The notes: generated from the letters alone by a model not told the origin. Counted from the first letter of the stretch, positions 1-8,612 are shown. The stretch is DNA of 64,000 nucleotides from Spirosoma sordidisoli (GCF_004138325.1 NZ_SBLB01000002.1:62001-126000); one strand, 5' to 3'. A program made the numbers and translations.

Positions 1-1
1 C

Positions 2-400
2 CAGCACCTGGCCGAGATTCGCCAGAGTCTGACCCAGCTCGACCCTGATTTTGGGAAGGCCATCAACTTCGTTCCCTACCGGGGCGATTATACCCGGGGT
101 ATCATGGCCAACGTTTACACGGCCTTTGCCGGCACGATCGACGAGGCTAAAGACCTCTACCAGCGTTATTACGAGGAACATCCGTTTACCCACCTGAGCC
201 ACACGCCGATCGATCTGAAGCAGGTTGTCAATACCAACAAATGCCTGCTGCATCTGGAAGTGCACGACGGGCAGTTGCTCATCACCAGCATCATCGACAA
301 CCTCACCAAAGGGGCGTCGGGCCAGGCCGTACAGAATATGAACCTGCTCTTCGGACTACCCGAAGAAACGGGCCTGCGGCTAAAAGCGGTCGCGTTCTAA
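2..400 (+). CDS. argC: N-acetyl-gamma-glutamyl-phosphate reductase, 3' end only
   Basis: This is the C-terminal 132 codons of an ArgC-type enzyme, which reduces N-acetylglutamyl phosphate to the semialdehyde in arginine synthesis in the cytoplasm. The open frame runs in from the left edge of the window, so the start and the NADP-binding domain lie outside. Family features visible: the stretch VPYRGDYTRGIMANVYTAF, typical of the substrate/dimerisation domain; VNTNKCLLHLEVHDGQLLIT; and the closing IDNLTKGASGQAVQNMN, a hallmark near the ArgC C-terminus. The gene ends five bases before the convergent end of the ABC ATPase gene, with no visible terminator between them. Identification is by recognised family motifs; the partial length limits certainty only slightly. 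Confidence 0.9.
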   Translation, partial: QHLAEIRQSLTQLDPDFGKAINFVPYRGDYTRGIMANVYTAFAGTIDEAKDLYQRYYEEHPFTHLSHTPIDLKQVVNTNKCLLHLEVHDGQLLITSIIDNLTKGASGQAVQNMNLLFGLPEETGLRLKAVAF

Positions 401-405
401 GCCGG

Positions 406-1506
406 TCAGATAGCCTGCCCGGTCTGGGCGTCGAAAAAATGGGCTTTGTCCAGATTCCAGAACAGCCGGATCGGTTGCCCGAACGTGGTTGCGTACCCCG
501 CCGGTAGCCGTGCAATCAGCTGACCGGTGTCGATCGGGCAGTAGACCAGCGTTTCGTTGCCCATGTTTTCGACGGCTTCTACCGCGAGGGCCTGCTCGTG
601 AACAGACCGTGCGGCCGGTGGCTGCTCGCTGAGGTGTTCGGCCCGGATGCCAAACGTAATGGGTTTGCCGCGATGGGCCTGTAACCGGGCTTCGGGCTGG
701 CTGTTACTGAGGTCGATCTGTACCTGACCCCCTTTGCTGGTGAAGTGCAGCGGCCCCGTTTCGCTGAGTCGACCGGGTACGAAGTTCATGGGGGGCGTAC
801 CGATGAACCCGGCCACAAACTGCGTAGCGGGCTGGTTGTAGAGGTTGATGGGCGTATCCTGCTGCACTACGTCGCCATCGCGCAGCACCACAATCCGGTC
901 GCCGAGGGTCATGGCCTCGACCTGGTCGTGGGTAACGTAGATGATGGTGGCGTTCAGTTCGCGGTGGAGCTTCTGGAGTTCGATCCGGGTCTGTACGCGC
1001 AGTTTGGCGTCGAGGTTGCTCAGCGGTTCGTCGAACAGAAACACTTTCGGGTTGCGGACAATAGCCCGGCCGATGGCCACCCGCTGCCGCTGTCCCCCCG
1101 ACATATCCTTGGGTTTCCGGTTCAGTAGCGCATCGATTTCCAGCAAATGGGCCGCCCGGCTGACTCGCTGCCGGATGTCATCTTTGGGCAAACCGGCCAG
1201 CTTCAGCCCAAACGCCATGTTTTCATAGACGGTCATGTGGGGGTAGAGGGCGTAGTTCTGAAAGACCATGGCAATATCGCGGTCTTTGGGCGGTACGTCG
1301 TTCATGCGTTTGCCATCGATCAGCAGGTCGCCGTCGGTAATATCTTCCAGACCCGCAATCATGCGGAGCAGCGTCGATTTGCCGCAGCCGGAGGGACCCA
1401 CCAGTACCAGAAACTCGCGGTCCTGTACGGTAATGGTCGCATCCCGAATCACGCGCGGACCGTTTTCATAGGCCTTGGCCACGTGCACCAGTTTAACTTC
1501 TGCCAT
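406..1506 (-). CDS. Sugar ABC transporter ATP-binding protein (UgpC/MsmK type)
   Basis: This 366-residue cytoplasmic ATPase powers the two permeases encoded upstream in the same operon. Seen in the sequence: Walker A GPSGCGKST at residues 37-45, signature MSGGQRQRVAIGRA near 134-147, Walker B VFLFDEP near 155, and the switch histidine in YVTHDQVEAM. The last 130 residues form the TOBE-type extension typical of the MalK/UgpC/MsmK family, where regulators and sugars are sensed. The ATG lies two bases after the stop of the preceding lipoprotein gene, so translation is probably coupled. ATPases of this class are often shared between several sugar importers; here linkage to SusCD and GH130 points to oligosaccharides. 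The specific sugar is unknown. Confidence 0.93.
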   Translation of the reverse strand: MAEVKLVHVAKAYENGPRVIRDATITVQDREFLVLVGPSGCGKSTLLRMIAGLEDITDGDLLIDGKRMNDVPPKDRDIAMVFQNYALYPHMTVYENMAFGLKLAGLPKDDIRQRVSRAAHLLEIDALLNRKPKDMSGGQRQRVAIGRAIVRNPKVFLFDEPLSNLDAKLRVQTRIELQKLHRELNATIIYVTHDQVEAMTLGDRIVVLRDGDVVQQDTPINLYNQPATQFVAGFIGTPPMNFVPGRLSETGPLHFTSKGGQVQIDLSNSQPEARLQAHRGKPITFGIRAEHLSEQPPAARSVHEQALAVEAVENMGNETLVYCPIDTGQLIARLPAGYATTFGQPIRLFWNLDKAHFFDAQTGQAI

Positions 1507-1508
1507 AC

Positions 1509-2825
1509 TTAGCGGTATTTATTGGCCTGCGTAACGGCGTCGGGGTATTTCTCCAGCCGCTGAAAAGCCATCAGGGATTCGATCGTCGATTCGGCTCCCG
1601 AATTTTTGTTGATCTGCGTGTCTGAGCTAATGCCGTCATAGCCCAGGCCCGACGCGCTGTCGTACATGATGGCTTTGGCGGGGTTATTACCCAGAAACCA
1701 CCCGGCCAGCTGTCCCGCCAGGGTGAGGTAGCGGGCATCGCGGGTCTGATCATAGAGTTCGAGGGTAGCCCAGACCATGGGCCGGACGCCGTAGGCAATC
1801 TGCGAAAAACGTGATTTTCGGCCAATAGCCAGCGCGGTCCCCTGTCCACTCACGGTAAACGATTCCAGAAACCCTTCGTTGAGTAAAAAAGGGTAAAAGG
1901 TGTCGACCTCGCGCCGGGCAACCGCAATCCAGTCGGGCCGGTTCAGGGCCTTTCCCGCCCGCAGTAGGGCGTAAGACTGATCGCTGCCGTAGGCGTGCCA
2001 GCTGTTGTCGAAACTCAGAATGGCGCCGTAGGGTGGCTGGCTGGCCGCACCAAACTGCATCTGAACAATACCATCGGCCAGGGTTTCGATCAGTTTCTGC
2101 ACCTGGCCGTCCGGCGTTTGCTGCTGGTAGTTCAGCAGGCCGAGAATCATCACGGCCGCCTGATCCGAACCGGAGCCAAACGGGAGCCAGCCCGGTATTT
2201 TGAGCCCGCCCGGAAAGGTATAGGTCCGGGCTTTGCTGCCGAAATCGCGGATCATGTTGCCGACAAGCCGCTGGCTGGCGGTCTGGAGTCGGGTGGCCAG
2301 GGCCGGATCGGTCGTCTTGTAATACGGATATACTTCGGTCAGGCTCCAGAGGGCGCGCCACGACCACCAGTTGGGCTGGTTGATGCTGGTCACGCCGGTC
2401 CGGTTAATGGCCCCGTTGCCGAAGATGAAATTGTAGAAATAGCCGGCCCCGCTGCCGCCGTCGCTGGCCTGCATCTGCAAGACAAATTCGGTGAGTTTGC
2501 GCAGCTTGTCCTGCTTGCTGGTGCTGGTAGCCAGATCGGGTTCGTGGGCCAGGAACACCACCGTCCGGGCTATGTCGTCGATACAGGCGGCCCCTTCGTC
2601 GTCGTCGGCCACCCACTTGTAGTCCGGATACTCGCTGTAAATATTGATCAGACCCACATCGGCGCCGTTCAGCTTAACCACCTGGTAGAGCTGGTCGAGG
2701 TGGGCTGTGTTGACCAGGCGGCCACTGTCGGGCGCGGGCTGGCTGGGTTGATTTTTATGGCACGAAACCGACAGCAGCGGAAACTGAAGCAGGAGCAGCC
2801 AGAGCAGTCGTTGATAGATTTTCAT
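1509..2825 (-). CDS. Lipoprotein, putative alpha/alpha-barrel glycan-active protein
   Basis: The product has 438 residues. The N-terminus has a hydrophobic stretch ending in a lipobox-like LLSVSC, so an envelope lipoprotein is likely. The rest is rich in helices with aromatic and acidic repeats (YKWVADDDEGAACIDDIAR near residue 70, NQPNWWSWRALWSLTEVYPYY, DNSWHAYGSDQSYALLRAGKAL, GAESTIESLMAFQRLEKYP at the end). This pattern resembles six-hairpin (alpha/alpha)6 glycosidases and related scaffolds, but no family can be named with confidence. The ATG overlaps the GH130 stop by four bases (ATGA), and the ATPase gene follows two bases later, so it belongs to the importer operon. The inferred job is trimming or handling of the imported oligosaccharide outside the cytoplasm. 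Confidence 0.7.
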   Translation of the reverse strand: MKIYQRLLWLLLLQFPLLSVSCHKNQPSQPAPDSGRLVNTAHLDQLYQVVKLNGADVGLINIYSEYPDYKWVADDDEGAACIDDIARTVVFLAHEPDLATSTSKQDKLRKLTEFVLQMQASDGGSGAGYFYNFIFGNGAINRTGVTSINQPNWWSWRALWSLTEVYPYYKTTDPALATRLQTASQRLVGNMIRDFGSKARTYTFPGGLKIPGWLPFGSGSDQAAVMILGLLNYQQQTPDGQVQKLIETLADGIVQMQFGAASQPPYGAILSFDNSWHAYGSDQSYALLRAGKALNRPDWIAVARREVDTFYPFLLNEGFLESFTVSGQGTALAIGRKSRFSQIAYGVRPMVWATLELYDQTRDARYLTLAGQLAGWFLGNNPAKAIMYDSASGLGYDGISSDTQINKNSGAESTIESLMAFQRLEKYPDAVTQANKYR

Positions 2826-4276
2826 AACGCAGGAGCGGTTAGGAGGTCGTGAAGTAATTCCTGTTTCGACACGGTAATGATCCCGCAGGCCGAGTCCGAC
2901 ATGGCATAGGGAATAATGATCAGGTCGCCGTGGTCGAGCCAGCCGCAGGTGTAGACCACGTTGGGTACGTAGCCTTCCCGTTCCGACTCGAGCGGGTAGA
3001 TAAGCGGTTCCGGTAGCCGGGCCAGAACGCGGGTCGGGTCGTTGAGATCGAGCAATACGGCCGAGATGACATAGCGACGGACTGGCCCAACGCCGTGGGT
3101 GAGCAGCAGCCAGCCCTGGTCGGTTTTAAGGGGCGAGCCGCAGTTGCCCAGCTGAACGACTTCCCAGGGAAAAACCGGCTCCAGCAGCGTCTGAACGTGG
3201 TTCCAGACGTATAGATCGTCGGAGAACATAATGTTTATGTATTCGCCCCCCTGCCGGCTGATCATCGCATACTGCCCGTTTATCTTCTCCGGAAACAACG
3301 CCATGCCTTTGTCCTGAACGGCATCGCCGTACAGGGTTCGGACGCTGAACCGCACAAAGTCGGTTGTCTCCATCAGCTGGGTTTTGATGGTTTCGCCGTC
3401 GTAGGCCGTGTAGGAACTGTAGTAACGTTCAGCCCCGTCGTCGTCGCGGAATTTCACGAACCGGACGTCTTCCATGCCTTTGCTTTCGCCTTTGGCGTTG
3501 GGGAAGATAAGCCGCTCGTGTAGCGGGGCGTCGGCATCGGTCACTACGTCGTAGTTCGTGTCCAGCATGGTCAGGATCGCCTTCCGGGTCGTCTGTACGG
3601 CCGGGTCGACGGGTGACGTTGCCGTCAGCTCGTTCAGTAGCCGGGTGGCCTGCTGTAGATCGAACTCGTCGGGTAACTGCTCCAGCAGGCCTTCGTCGGT
3701 ATGGGGGAAGTAGGCGAGCCGATGCCGGACAAACGCGCGGGTGTAGGTTTTGCGCCAGTCTTTTTCGGAACTGGTGGCGTATCGATCCGCTTCGTCGAGG
3801 TGGATCAGACCCGCCTGGTTGACGGTTCCGGTCCGGAACTCGATGGACGAGATATGCCCTTCGCCGGTGGCGCGTAAACTCATGATGAACCGAAGCGTGC
3901 CGGGCTCCAGACCCGACTGGTCGGGGTGGGGCACGATCGACGGGTTGAAGAGTGCTGCCGACTGGGTCGAGTATTCCATAGTCAGGCAGGCGCCGAGCAG
4001 TAGCCGGCGGTTGGCCGAAAAATCGGTGGGCGGTTGCGCCAGTGTTTCGACCGCCCGCTGGTAGTTTCGCTCGAAAGCCGCGTCGAGGTGGCGGTGGCGT
4101 TCGCCAAACTGCCGCCGGGCATCGGCCAGCATCGTGTCGACCTCGGCCTCAGAAAACCGGGCGATCCGTTCGCAGATGTGCAGCACGCGGTGGGGGCCGT
4201 GCAGGGTGAGGTATCGGGCAATGACTCGCTCGGGGTTAGCCGAAAAACGAATGGCGGTACGGGTTACCTGGGTCAT
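2822..4276 (-). CDS. Glycoside hydrolase family 130 protein (putative glycoside phosphorylase)
   Basis: This is a 484-residue cytoplasmic protein without a signal peptide. Known GH130 enzymes phosphorolyse or hydrolyse beta-mannosides. It belongs to the long GH130 branch with a helical N-terminal segment (residues 1-95). Visible motifs are FNPSIVPHPDQSGLEPGTLRF at 110-130, SLRATGEGHISSIEFRTG at 133-150, and GMEDVRFVKF at 268-277. The aspartate at 270 sits where the family's catalytic acid (EDPR-like motif) is found, here with V in place of P. It lies between the inner permease gene and the lipoprotein gene, so it probably acts on sugar delivered by this ABC importer. Beta-mannoside as substrate is inferred from the family, not shown by the sequence. 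Confidence 0.88.
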   Translation of the reverse strand: MTQVTRTAIRFSANPERVIARYLTLHGPHRVLHICERIARFSEAEVDTMLADARRQFGERHRHLDAAFERNYQRAVETLAQPPTDFSANRRLLLGACLTMEYSTQSAALFNPSIVPHPDQSGLEPGTLRFIMSLRATGEGHISSIEFRTGTVNQAGLIHLDEADRYATSSEKDWRKTYTRAFVRHRLAYFPHTDEGLLEQLPDEFDLQQATRLLNELTATSPVDPAVQTTRKAILTMLDTNYDVVTDADAPLHERLIFPNAKGESKGMEDVRFVKFRDDDGAERYYSSYTAYDGETIKTQLMETTDFVRFSVRTLYGDAVQDKGMALFPEKINGQYAMISRQGGEYINIMFSDDLYVWNHVQTLLEPVFPWEVVQLGNCGSPLKTDQGWLLLTHGVGPVRRYVISAVLLDLNDPTRVLARLPEPLIYPLESEREGYVPNVVYTCGWLDHGDLIIIPYAMSDSACGIITVSKQELLHDLLTAPAL

Positions 4277-4295
4277 ACGTTGAGGGAAATAAAAC

Positions 4296-5102
4296 TTAAT
4301 CTTTCAGGCCCGACGAGGCCATACTTCGGATAAAATGTTTCTGAAAAAACAGGTACACGATAAGGATAGGTAAAGCCAGCATAACCGCTGCCGCAATTTT
4401 TACCCCCAGCTGCGCGTCGGCACGACCCCCGACCGAGAAGAGCGTCACCATCTGCGGCATGGTCATCGTCGACTCGTCGCGGATAACGATCAGGGGCCAG
4501 AGCGCTTCGTTCCACAGGCCCATGAAGGTCAGAATTGTGATGGTCAGCACCGTCGGAACAATGTTGGGCAGCAGGATCTGGAAAATAATCCGCAGCTCGC
4601 TACAGCCGTCTATCCGGGCGGCATCGATCAGCGCCTGGGGCAGGCCGGCAAACGCCTGCCGGAAAAGCAGGACCGCCAGCGAGTTCATAACGAAAGGAAC
4701 AATGAGCGCAAAATAAGTGTCGACCCAGCCCAGCTTCACCATCGTGATGTAGTTGGGAATGAGCGTGATCTGAAAGGGCAGCGTCATCGTGAAAATGATC
4801 AGGTAGAAGATCAGGTCACGCCCCCTGAACCGCAACCGGGCCAGCGCATAGCCGACCATGGCTCCCAGCACCAGCACCAGACCCGTTGTCACGAGCGCCA
4901 CGAACAAACTGTTCAGGAAGGCCCGGCCCAGCGGTATGCGCTCAAAAACAGTCGTGTAATTGCTGATCGTCAGACCAACCGGCAGTAACGTCAGCGACCC
5001 GATCCCCTGCTCCGACGAAAGCGACGCGCTGATCATCCAGACAAACGGATAAATGAACGACAAAGCCGCCAGGAGGAGTAGCGCGTAGCGGAGTAGTTTC
5101 AT
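4296..5102 (-). CDS. Carbohydrate ABC transporter permease (MalG type)
   Basis: This is an inner-membrane permease of 268 residues with about six hydrophobic segments, the usual size for MalG-type subunits. The cytoplasmic EAA loop is clear: QALIDAARIDGCSELRIIFQ followed by ILLPNI, the site where the ATPase docks. The N-terminus ALLLLAALSFIYPFVWMIS is a typical first membrane segment. The GH130 gene starts 19 bases downstream, and the partner permease lies upstream across a 132-base gap filled by a long imperfect hairpin (5110-5214). It is the second subunit of the heterodimeric translocation channel. Confidence 0.93.
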   Translation of the reverse strand: MKLLRYALLLLAALSFIYPFVWMISASLSSEQGIGSLTLLPVGLTISNYTTVFERIPLGRAFLNSLFVALVTTGLVLVLGAMVGYALARLRFRGRDLIFYLIIFTMTLPFQITLIPNYITMVKLGWVDTYFALIVPFVMNSLAVLLFRQAFAGLPQALIDAARIDGCSELRIIFQILLPNIVPTVLTITILTFMGLWNEALWPLIVIRDESTMTMPQMVTLFSVGGRADAQLGVKIAAAVMLALPILIVYLFFQKHFIRSMASSGLKD

Positions 5103-5109
5103 GGGCTTT

Positions 5110-5214
5110 TTATTGAGCGAATGAGTGATTGGTGATTGAGTGGGTTAGTGATTGTGTGGATGGTGAATGATTCCGGGCGTCGCTCAATCACTCAACCGCT
5201 AACTCGCTCAATAA
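5110..5214. repeat. Intercistronic TGAGYGATTGAG-type imperfect hairpin between permease genes
   Basis: The gap between the two permease genes is made of repeated heptamer-like units (TGAGTGAT, TGATTGAG, TGAGCGA). The left arm (5110-5140) and right arm (5183-5214) are largely complementary: 5110-5120 pairs perfectly with 5204-5214, and 5133-5140 with 5183-5190. The same repeat type recurs at 6098-6184 and 41673-41707. It probably folds in mRNA and could separate expression of the two permeases; that role is inference. Confidence 0.7.
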
Positions 5215-5234
5215 GAATCACTCAATGAAAAAGG

Positions 5235-6086
5235 TTAGTTTTCCTGTTCGACATATCGTTTCTGGATGGCTACGACGCCCAGGATCAGCAGGGCGAAGAA
5301 GAAGCCGAGCGTAGCTGAGTAGCCCATATGGTAGTACTGAAACGCCTGTTTATAGATATACATGACGGCCGACAGGGTGCTGTTCAGCGGGCCGCCCTCG
5401 GTCATGATGTAGGGTTCGATAAACAGCGAAAACCCACCGATGGTCGAGAGTACGACGACCATAAAAATGGTGGGGTTGATCATGGGTAGGGTGATGTAAC
5501 GAAACTTCTGCCAGGCGGTAGCGCCTTCCATATCGGCGGCTTCGTAGTACTGAACCGGTACGGTTTGCAGGCCAACCAGAAACAGAATCACGTACAGCCC
5601 TACGTTTTTCCAGGTGGCCATCAGCGCAATGGCGTACATGGCGATACCGGGTTCTTCGAGCCAGGCCACGCGGGGGAGCGACAGCGCCGTCAGGCCCCGG
5701 TTCAGGATGCCCGCGTTGAAACCCAGCAGCTGTTGCCAGAGAATGGTCACGACCACGCCCGATACAATGACCGGCAGAAAAAACGCCCCCCGAAAGAAAG
5801 CTTGACCCCGTATTTTCTGGTTGAGAAACTCGGCCAGCGCCAGCGCGACCACGATCTGCAACGGAATATGCACCAGCAGGAAGCGGAGCGTGTTGTAGAT
5901 GGCCTGCCAGAACAGCCGGTCACTGAACAGCCGCCGGTAATTATCAAGCCCCACAAACGTCATGGGCGAAATGATATTCCAGCTGTGGAACGTCAGCACC
6001 ACCGAGAACGCCACCGGAAACGCCACGAAGACCGCGAAGTACAGTAGGTATGGCGAAACCAGCCAGTAAGGAATCTGTTTTTTCAT
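5235..6086 (-). CDS. Sugar ABC transporter permease (MalF type)
   Basis: This inner-membrane permease has 283 residues and about six membrane segments. The first is WLVSPYLLYFAVFVAFPVAF. The EAA motif EAADMEGATAWQKFRYITLP lies near residue 185 and matches the MalF-type consensus for contact with the ATPase. It pairs with the MalG-type subunit downstream. The binding-protein gene precedes it across an 89-base hairpin-rich gap. Together the binding protein, two permeases and ATPase make a complete type I sugar importer in one operon, which is less usual than SusCD-only uptake in this phylum. Confidence 0.93.
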   Translation of the reverse strand: MKKQIPYWLVSPYLLYFAVFVAFPVAFSVVLTFHSWNIISPMTFVGLDNYRRLFSDRLFWQAIYNTLRFLLVHIPLQIVVALALAEFLNQKIRGQAFFRGAFFLPVIVSGVVVTILWQQLLGFNAGILNRGLTALSLPRVAWLEEPGIAMYAIALMATWKNVGLYVILFLVGLQTVPVQYYEAADMEGATAWQKFRYITLPMINPTIFMVVVLSTIGGFSLFIEPYIMTEGGPLNSTLSAVMYIYKQAFQYYHMGYSATLGFFFALLILGVVAIQKRYVEQEN

Positions 6087-6097
6087 AAGCTCTTTTT

Positions 6098-6184
6098 ATT
6101 GAGTGAGTTAGTGATTGAGCGATTGAGTGGTTCACCTGTTAAGACCTTCACTAACTCAATCACTCATTCGCTAACTCATTCATT
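6098..6184. repeat. Intercistronic TGAGYGATTGAG-type imperfect hairpin after the binding-protein gene
   Basis: The left arm (about 6098-6131) and right arm (about 6151-6184) share the units GAGTTAG, TGATTGAG and GAGCGATTGAG in inverted orientation with a few mismatches. The right arm overlaps the last codons of the binding-protein gene. The structure fills the gap before the MalF-type permease gene and belongs to the same repeat family as 5110-5214 and 41673-41707. Confidence 0.7.
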
Positions 6185-7471
6185 GGCCGGTTCGCTCCTT
6201 AGTAAGACATCAACGGCTTCGGCGGCATCGCGGATGGCGGCTTCGGGGGTTTTGCGGTCGTACACCACACAAGCTTCGTATTCCTGCGAGATGATGTCGA
6301 ACACTTCGACGATGACTTCGCTGTTATCGACGCCCCGGATGTAGCGTGACTGCCGGGCAAAGGGAATCAGTTTCGGGTTCTTCTGCAAAAACGGCTGAAA
6401 ATACGGGTCGGTGTCCACGTTGAGCCGGTTCGGGAACTGGCCCGTCAGCTCCATCAGCCGCAGGTCGCCGGGTTTGTCGACGAGGGTTTTGATAAAGGCC
6501 CAGGCGGCTGTGGGGTCGGGGCAGGTATTGAAGATGACAATGTTTTTGGGGTCGCCGTAAGTATAGGCCGGGCCGGTATGGGTGTCGGGAACGGGCATTG
6601 GCCAGGTGTCGTACTGGAGGCTGGTGTCTTTGTATTTCTCCAGAAAACCCACCTGCCAGGGCCCTGTAAACGAAGTAGCGATGCGCTGGTCGAGGAAAGG
6701 GTCGCGCGTGGCCGACAGGCGTTCTTTCGAGAAATAGCCGTTGCGGTAAAGCTGTTGTAAAAACCGGAAGACGCCCACCGCGTGTCGGTTATTGAACGCA
6801 GCCCGGTTGTTTTTGATGAGTGGCGCACCGTTCGACGCGGCCAGGTAGAGCGGGTAGAAGTTGAAAAAACGCTGGTACCAGATCACTTTCACCTCCGTAT
6901 AACCCAGCCACTGGTCCGTATAGCCGTCCTGGTTTACGTCTTTTTTGAGCCGCTGGCCCGCGTTCAGGTAGCTCGAATAGGTATAGGGTGGGGGTTGTAA
7001 ACCCGGCCCTTTGACCTGTCGTGTGTTGCAGAGGGTCATAATAGGGTTCACCTTCCAGGGGACCTGGTAAATATGGCCGTCCGAGGAGGTAATTTCCCGT
7101 ATGACGGCCGTGTCGCAGCGGGCGCGCAGGAACGACATAAACCCGCTGATGGTGTCGAGCGGTACGAGGACGCCGGCTTTGGCGTACATCTCCACGCTGC
7201 CCTGCCACATGTTGGCGTAGATATCGGGCGTTGTTTTGCCCACTACCGAGGCCAGAATGATTTCTTCGCTCGACTGCCCCTCCGGAATGGGCTGGTAGCG
7301 CAGGGGTTTGTCGGGGCGGGTGCGTTGCCAGCGGTCCGTAAACTCCCGCGCAAAGGTAATTTCAGCGGCATTGTTGGAACACCAGAACAGCAGCGGTCGC
7401 GATGCCTGCTCCTGTTGGCATCCGCTGGCCAGCAGCCACAACGCACCAATCAACCATCCAGTTTTTTGCAT
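6176..7471 (-). CDS. Extracellular sugar-binding lipoprotein of the ABC importer
   Basis: This solute-binding protein presents an oligosaccharide to the downstream permeases. I chose ATG at 7471 over the TTG two codons upstream; it gives 431 residues beginning MQKTGWLIGALWLLASGC, a clean lipoprotein signal with the lipobox LASGC. The mature part follows the type I binding-protein plan: an early strand LLFWCSNNAAEITFAREFTDRW, a tail-like PDIYANMWQGSVEMYAKAGV, and a hinge region with GPWQVGFLEKY and TYGDPKNIVIFN. It is the first gene of the importer block and sits 77 bases after the LamG lipoprotein gene, with a stem-loop in between. In this phylum the lipoprotein would sit in the periplasm on the inner membrane; the ligand is unknown. 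Confidence 0.9.
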   Translation of the reverse strand: MQKTGWLIGALWLLASGCQQEQASRPLLFWCSNNAAEITFAREFTDRWQRTRPDKPLRYQPIPEGQSSEEIILASVVGKTTPDIYANMWQGSVEMYAKAGVLVPLDTISGFMSFLRARCDTAVIREITSSDGHIYQVPWKVNPIMTLCNTRQVKGPGLQPPPYTYSSYLNAGQRLKKDVNQDGYTDQWLGYTEVKVIWYQRFFNFYPLYLAASNGAPLIKNNRAAFNNRHAVGVFRFLQQLYRNGYFSKERLSATRDPFLDQRIATSFTGPWQVGFLEKYKDTSLQYDTWPMPVPDTHTGPAYTYGDPKNIVIFNTCPDPTAAWAFIKTLVDKPGDLRLMELTGQFPNRLNVDTDPYFQPFLQKNPKLIPFARQSRYIRGVDNSEVIVEVFDIISQEYEACVVYDRKTPEAAIRDAAEAVDVLLRSEPANE

Positions 7472-7497
7472 ACTCAAAGCTAAACAAAGCCCGGTAA

Positions 7498-7528
7498 GGG
7501 CGGTGCTCCTTAAATCGGTGCACCGCCC
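7498..7528. other. Stem-loop between the LamG lipoprotein and importer genes
   Basis: GGGCGGTG (7498-7505) and CACCGCCC (7521-7528) form a perfect 8-bp GC-rich stem with a 15-base loop. There is no T-run directly after it on the minus strand, so a simple terminator is unlikely. It lies between the SusCD/LamG part and the ABC-importer part of the locus and may act as a processing or attenuation point; that role is inferred. Confidence 0.5.
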
Positions 7529-7547
7529 CTGCCGGACATAAACAGTA

Positions 7548-8612
7548 CTATTGGCTCTTCTCGGCGTTGTAGAGCGAGGTAATCTGGGTACTGGTCAGCA
7601 CGGCGTTGTAGATACGAACGTCGTCCATCGCCCCGGTATAATAGCCGCCCCACGGCCCGTTGAAGTTGTTGCCGTCGGCATCGTCTTTCTCGTTATTCTG
7701 GTACAGGCTCGTGGGCAGATCCTGACCGATGGTCATGTTGATCGTGCTTTTTACGGGGGCCAGATCGCCCGTTACGTCGGTCCAGCTTTTCACCAGCGTG
7801 CCATCGATGTAAAAATTCATCTCACCCGACTTGTAGGTGGTGGCAATGTGGTACCACTTGTTGCGGGCCAGCGTAACCGACTCGTTATCCTTGTCTTTGG
7901 CGCCGGTCGTGGTCTTCACCGTGAAGAATACCTTATTGGCCTCCTGCAGCTGGATTTTGTAGCCGTTCCAGCGGTTCAGCGCCAGCAGGTAGTTGCTGGC
8001 CCGGGTGGTATCGCGCTTGATCCACATGCTGATCGTAATCTCTTTCGAAGGGTTCAGTACCGAGTTGTACGGAATCTCGATGTTGCCGCCCTTGTCGAAG
8101 TAATACGCCTGGTTCGCGTTACCGAACCGATCGGCCGTCAGCACCGGCAGGCCCGCGCCCCACTGTGCACCACCCGTTTTCAGCGTACCGTTGAACCCTT
8201 TACCCGATGCGTCGTTGGCGTTGCCGTTAAACAGCATGTGCAGCACGAGTTTGTCGGGGGCGATTTCGGCTACCTGCTTGCTGCGGAAGGTCGTGATGGC
8301 CTGACCCAGGTTTACGTTGGCGTTGTTAACGGCCGTCTGCGTCGCGTTGTTGTCGTTACTTACCGTCGTAGCGGCATCGATGGCAGTCTTGAAAACGGCT
8401 TTCGAGCCTACTTCGTAGCGGCCGATGGCGGTGCCTTCTACTGCGTTGTTATGCAGGGTGTTGGCGCTGTCGAGCCGGGCCCGGAGCGCAGCTTTGTCGA
8501 CCGGGGCTACATCCGGGCCGTCGTCTTTCTTACAGGCCTGAAACAGGGTAAACAGCAGGCAAAGCATCAGCAGACTGCGAAGCACAGGGGTACTGGTTGT
8601 TACGTTTTTCAT
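7548..8612 (-). CDS. LamG-type surface lipoprotein
   Basis: The product has 354 residues. The N-terminus LLMLCLLFTLFQACKKDD is a lipoprotein signal with the cysteine followed by charged residues. Residues about 40-115 form a helical FIVAR-like spacer (ALRARLDSANTLHNNAVEG, FKTAIDAATTVSNDN). Residues about 125-350 look like a LamG/concanavalin-like lectin fold: LHMLFNGNANDASGKGFNGT, ITISMWIKRDT, NKWYHIATTYKSGEMNFYID, and GYYTGAMDDVRIYNAVL. Proteins of this type often sit third in SusC-SusD operons as surface glycan-binding proteins. The gene follows SusD by 45 bases, which supports that role. Binding specificity cannot be read from the sequence. Confidence 0.85.
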   Translation of the reverse strand: MKNVTTSTPVLRSLLMLCLLFTLFQACKKDDGPDVAPVDKAALRARLDSANTLHNNAVEGTAIGRYEVGSKAVFKTAIDAATTVSNDNNATQTAVNNANVNLGQAITTFRSKQVAEIAPDKLVLHMLFNGNANDASGKGFNGTLKTGGAQWGAGLPVLTADRFGNANQAYYFDKGGNIEIPYNSVLNPSKEITISMWIKRDTTRASNYLLALNRWNGYKIQLQEANKVFFTVKTTTGAKDKDNESVTLARNKWYHIATTYKSGEMNFYIDGTLVKSWTDVTGDLAPVKSTINMTIGQDLPTSLYQNNEKDDADGNNFNGPWGGYYTGAMDDVRIYNAVLTSTQITSLYNAEKSQ

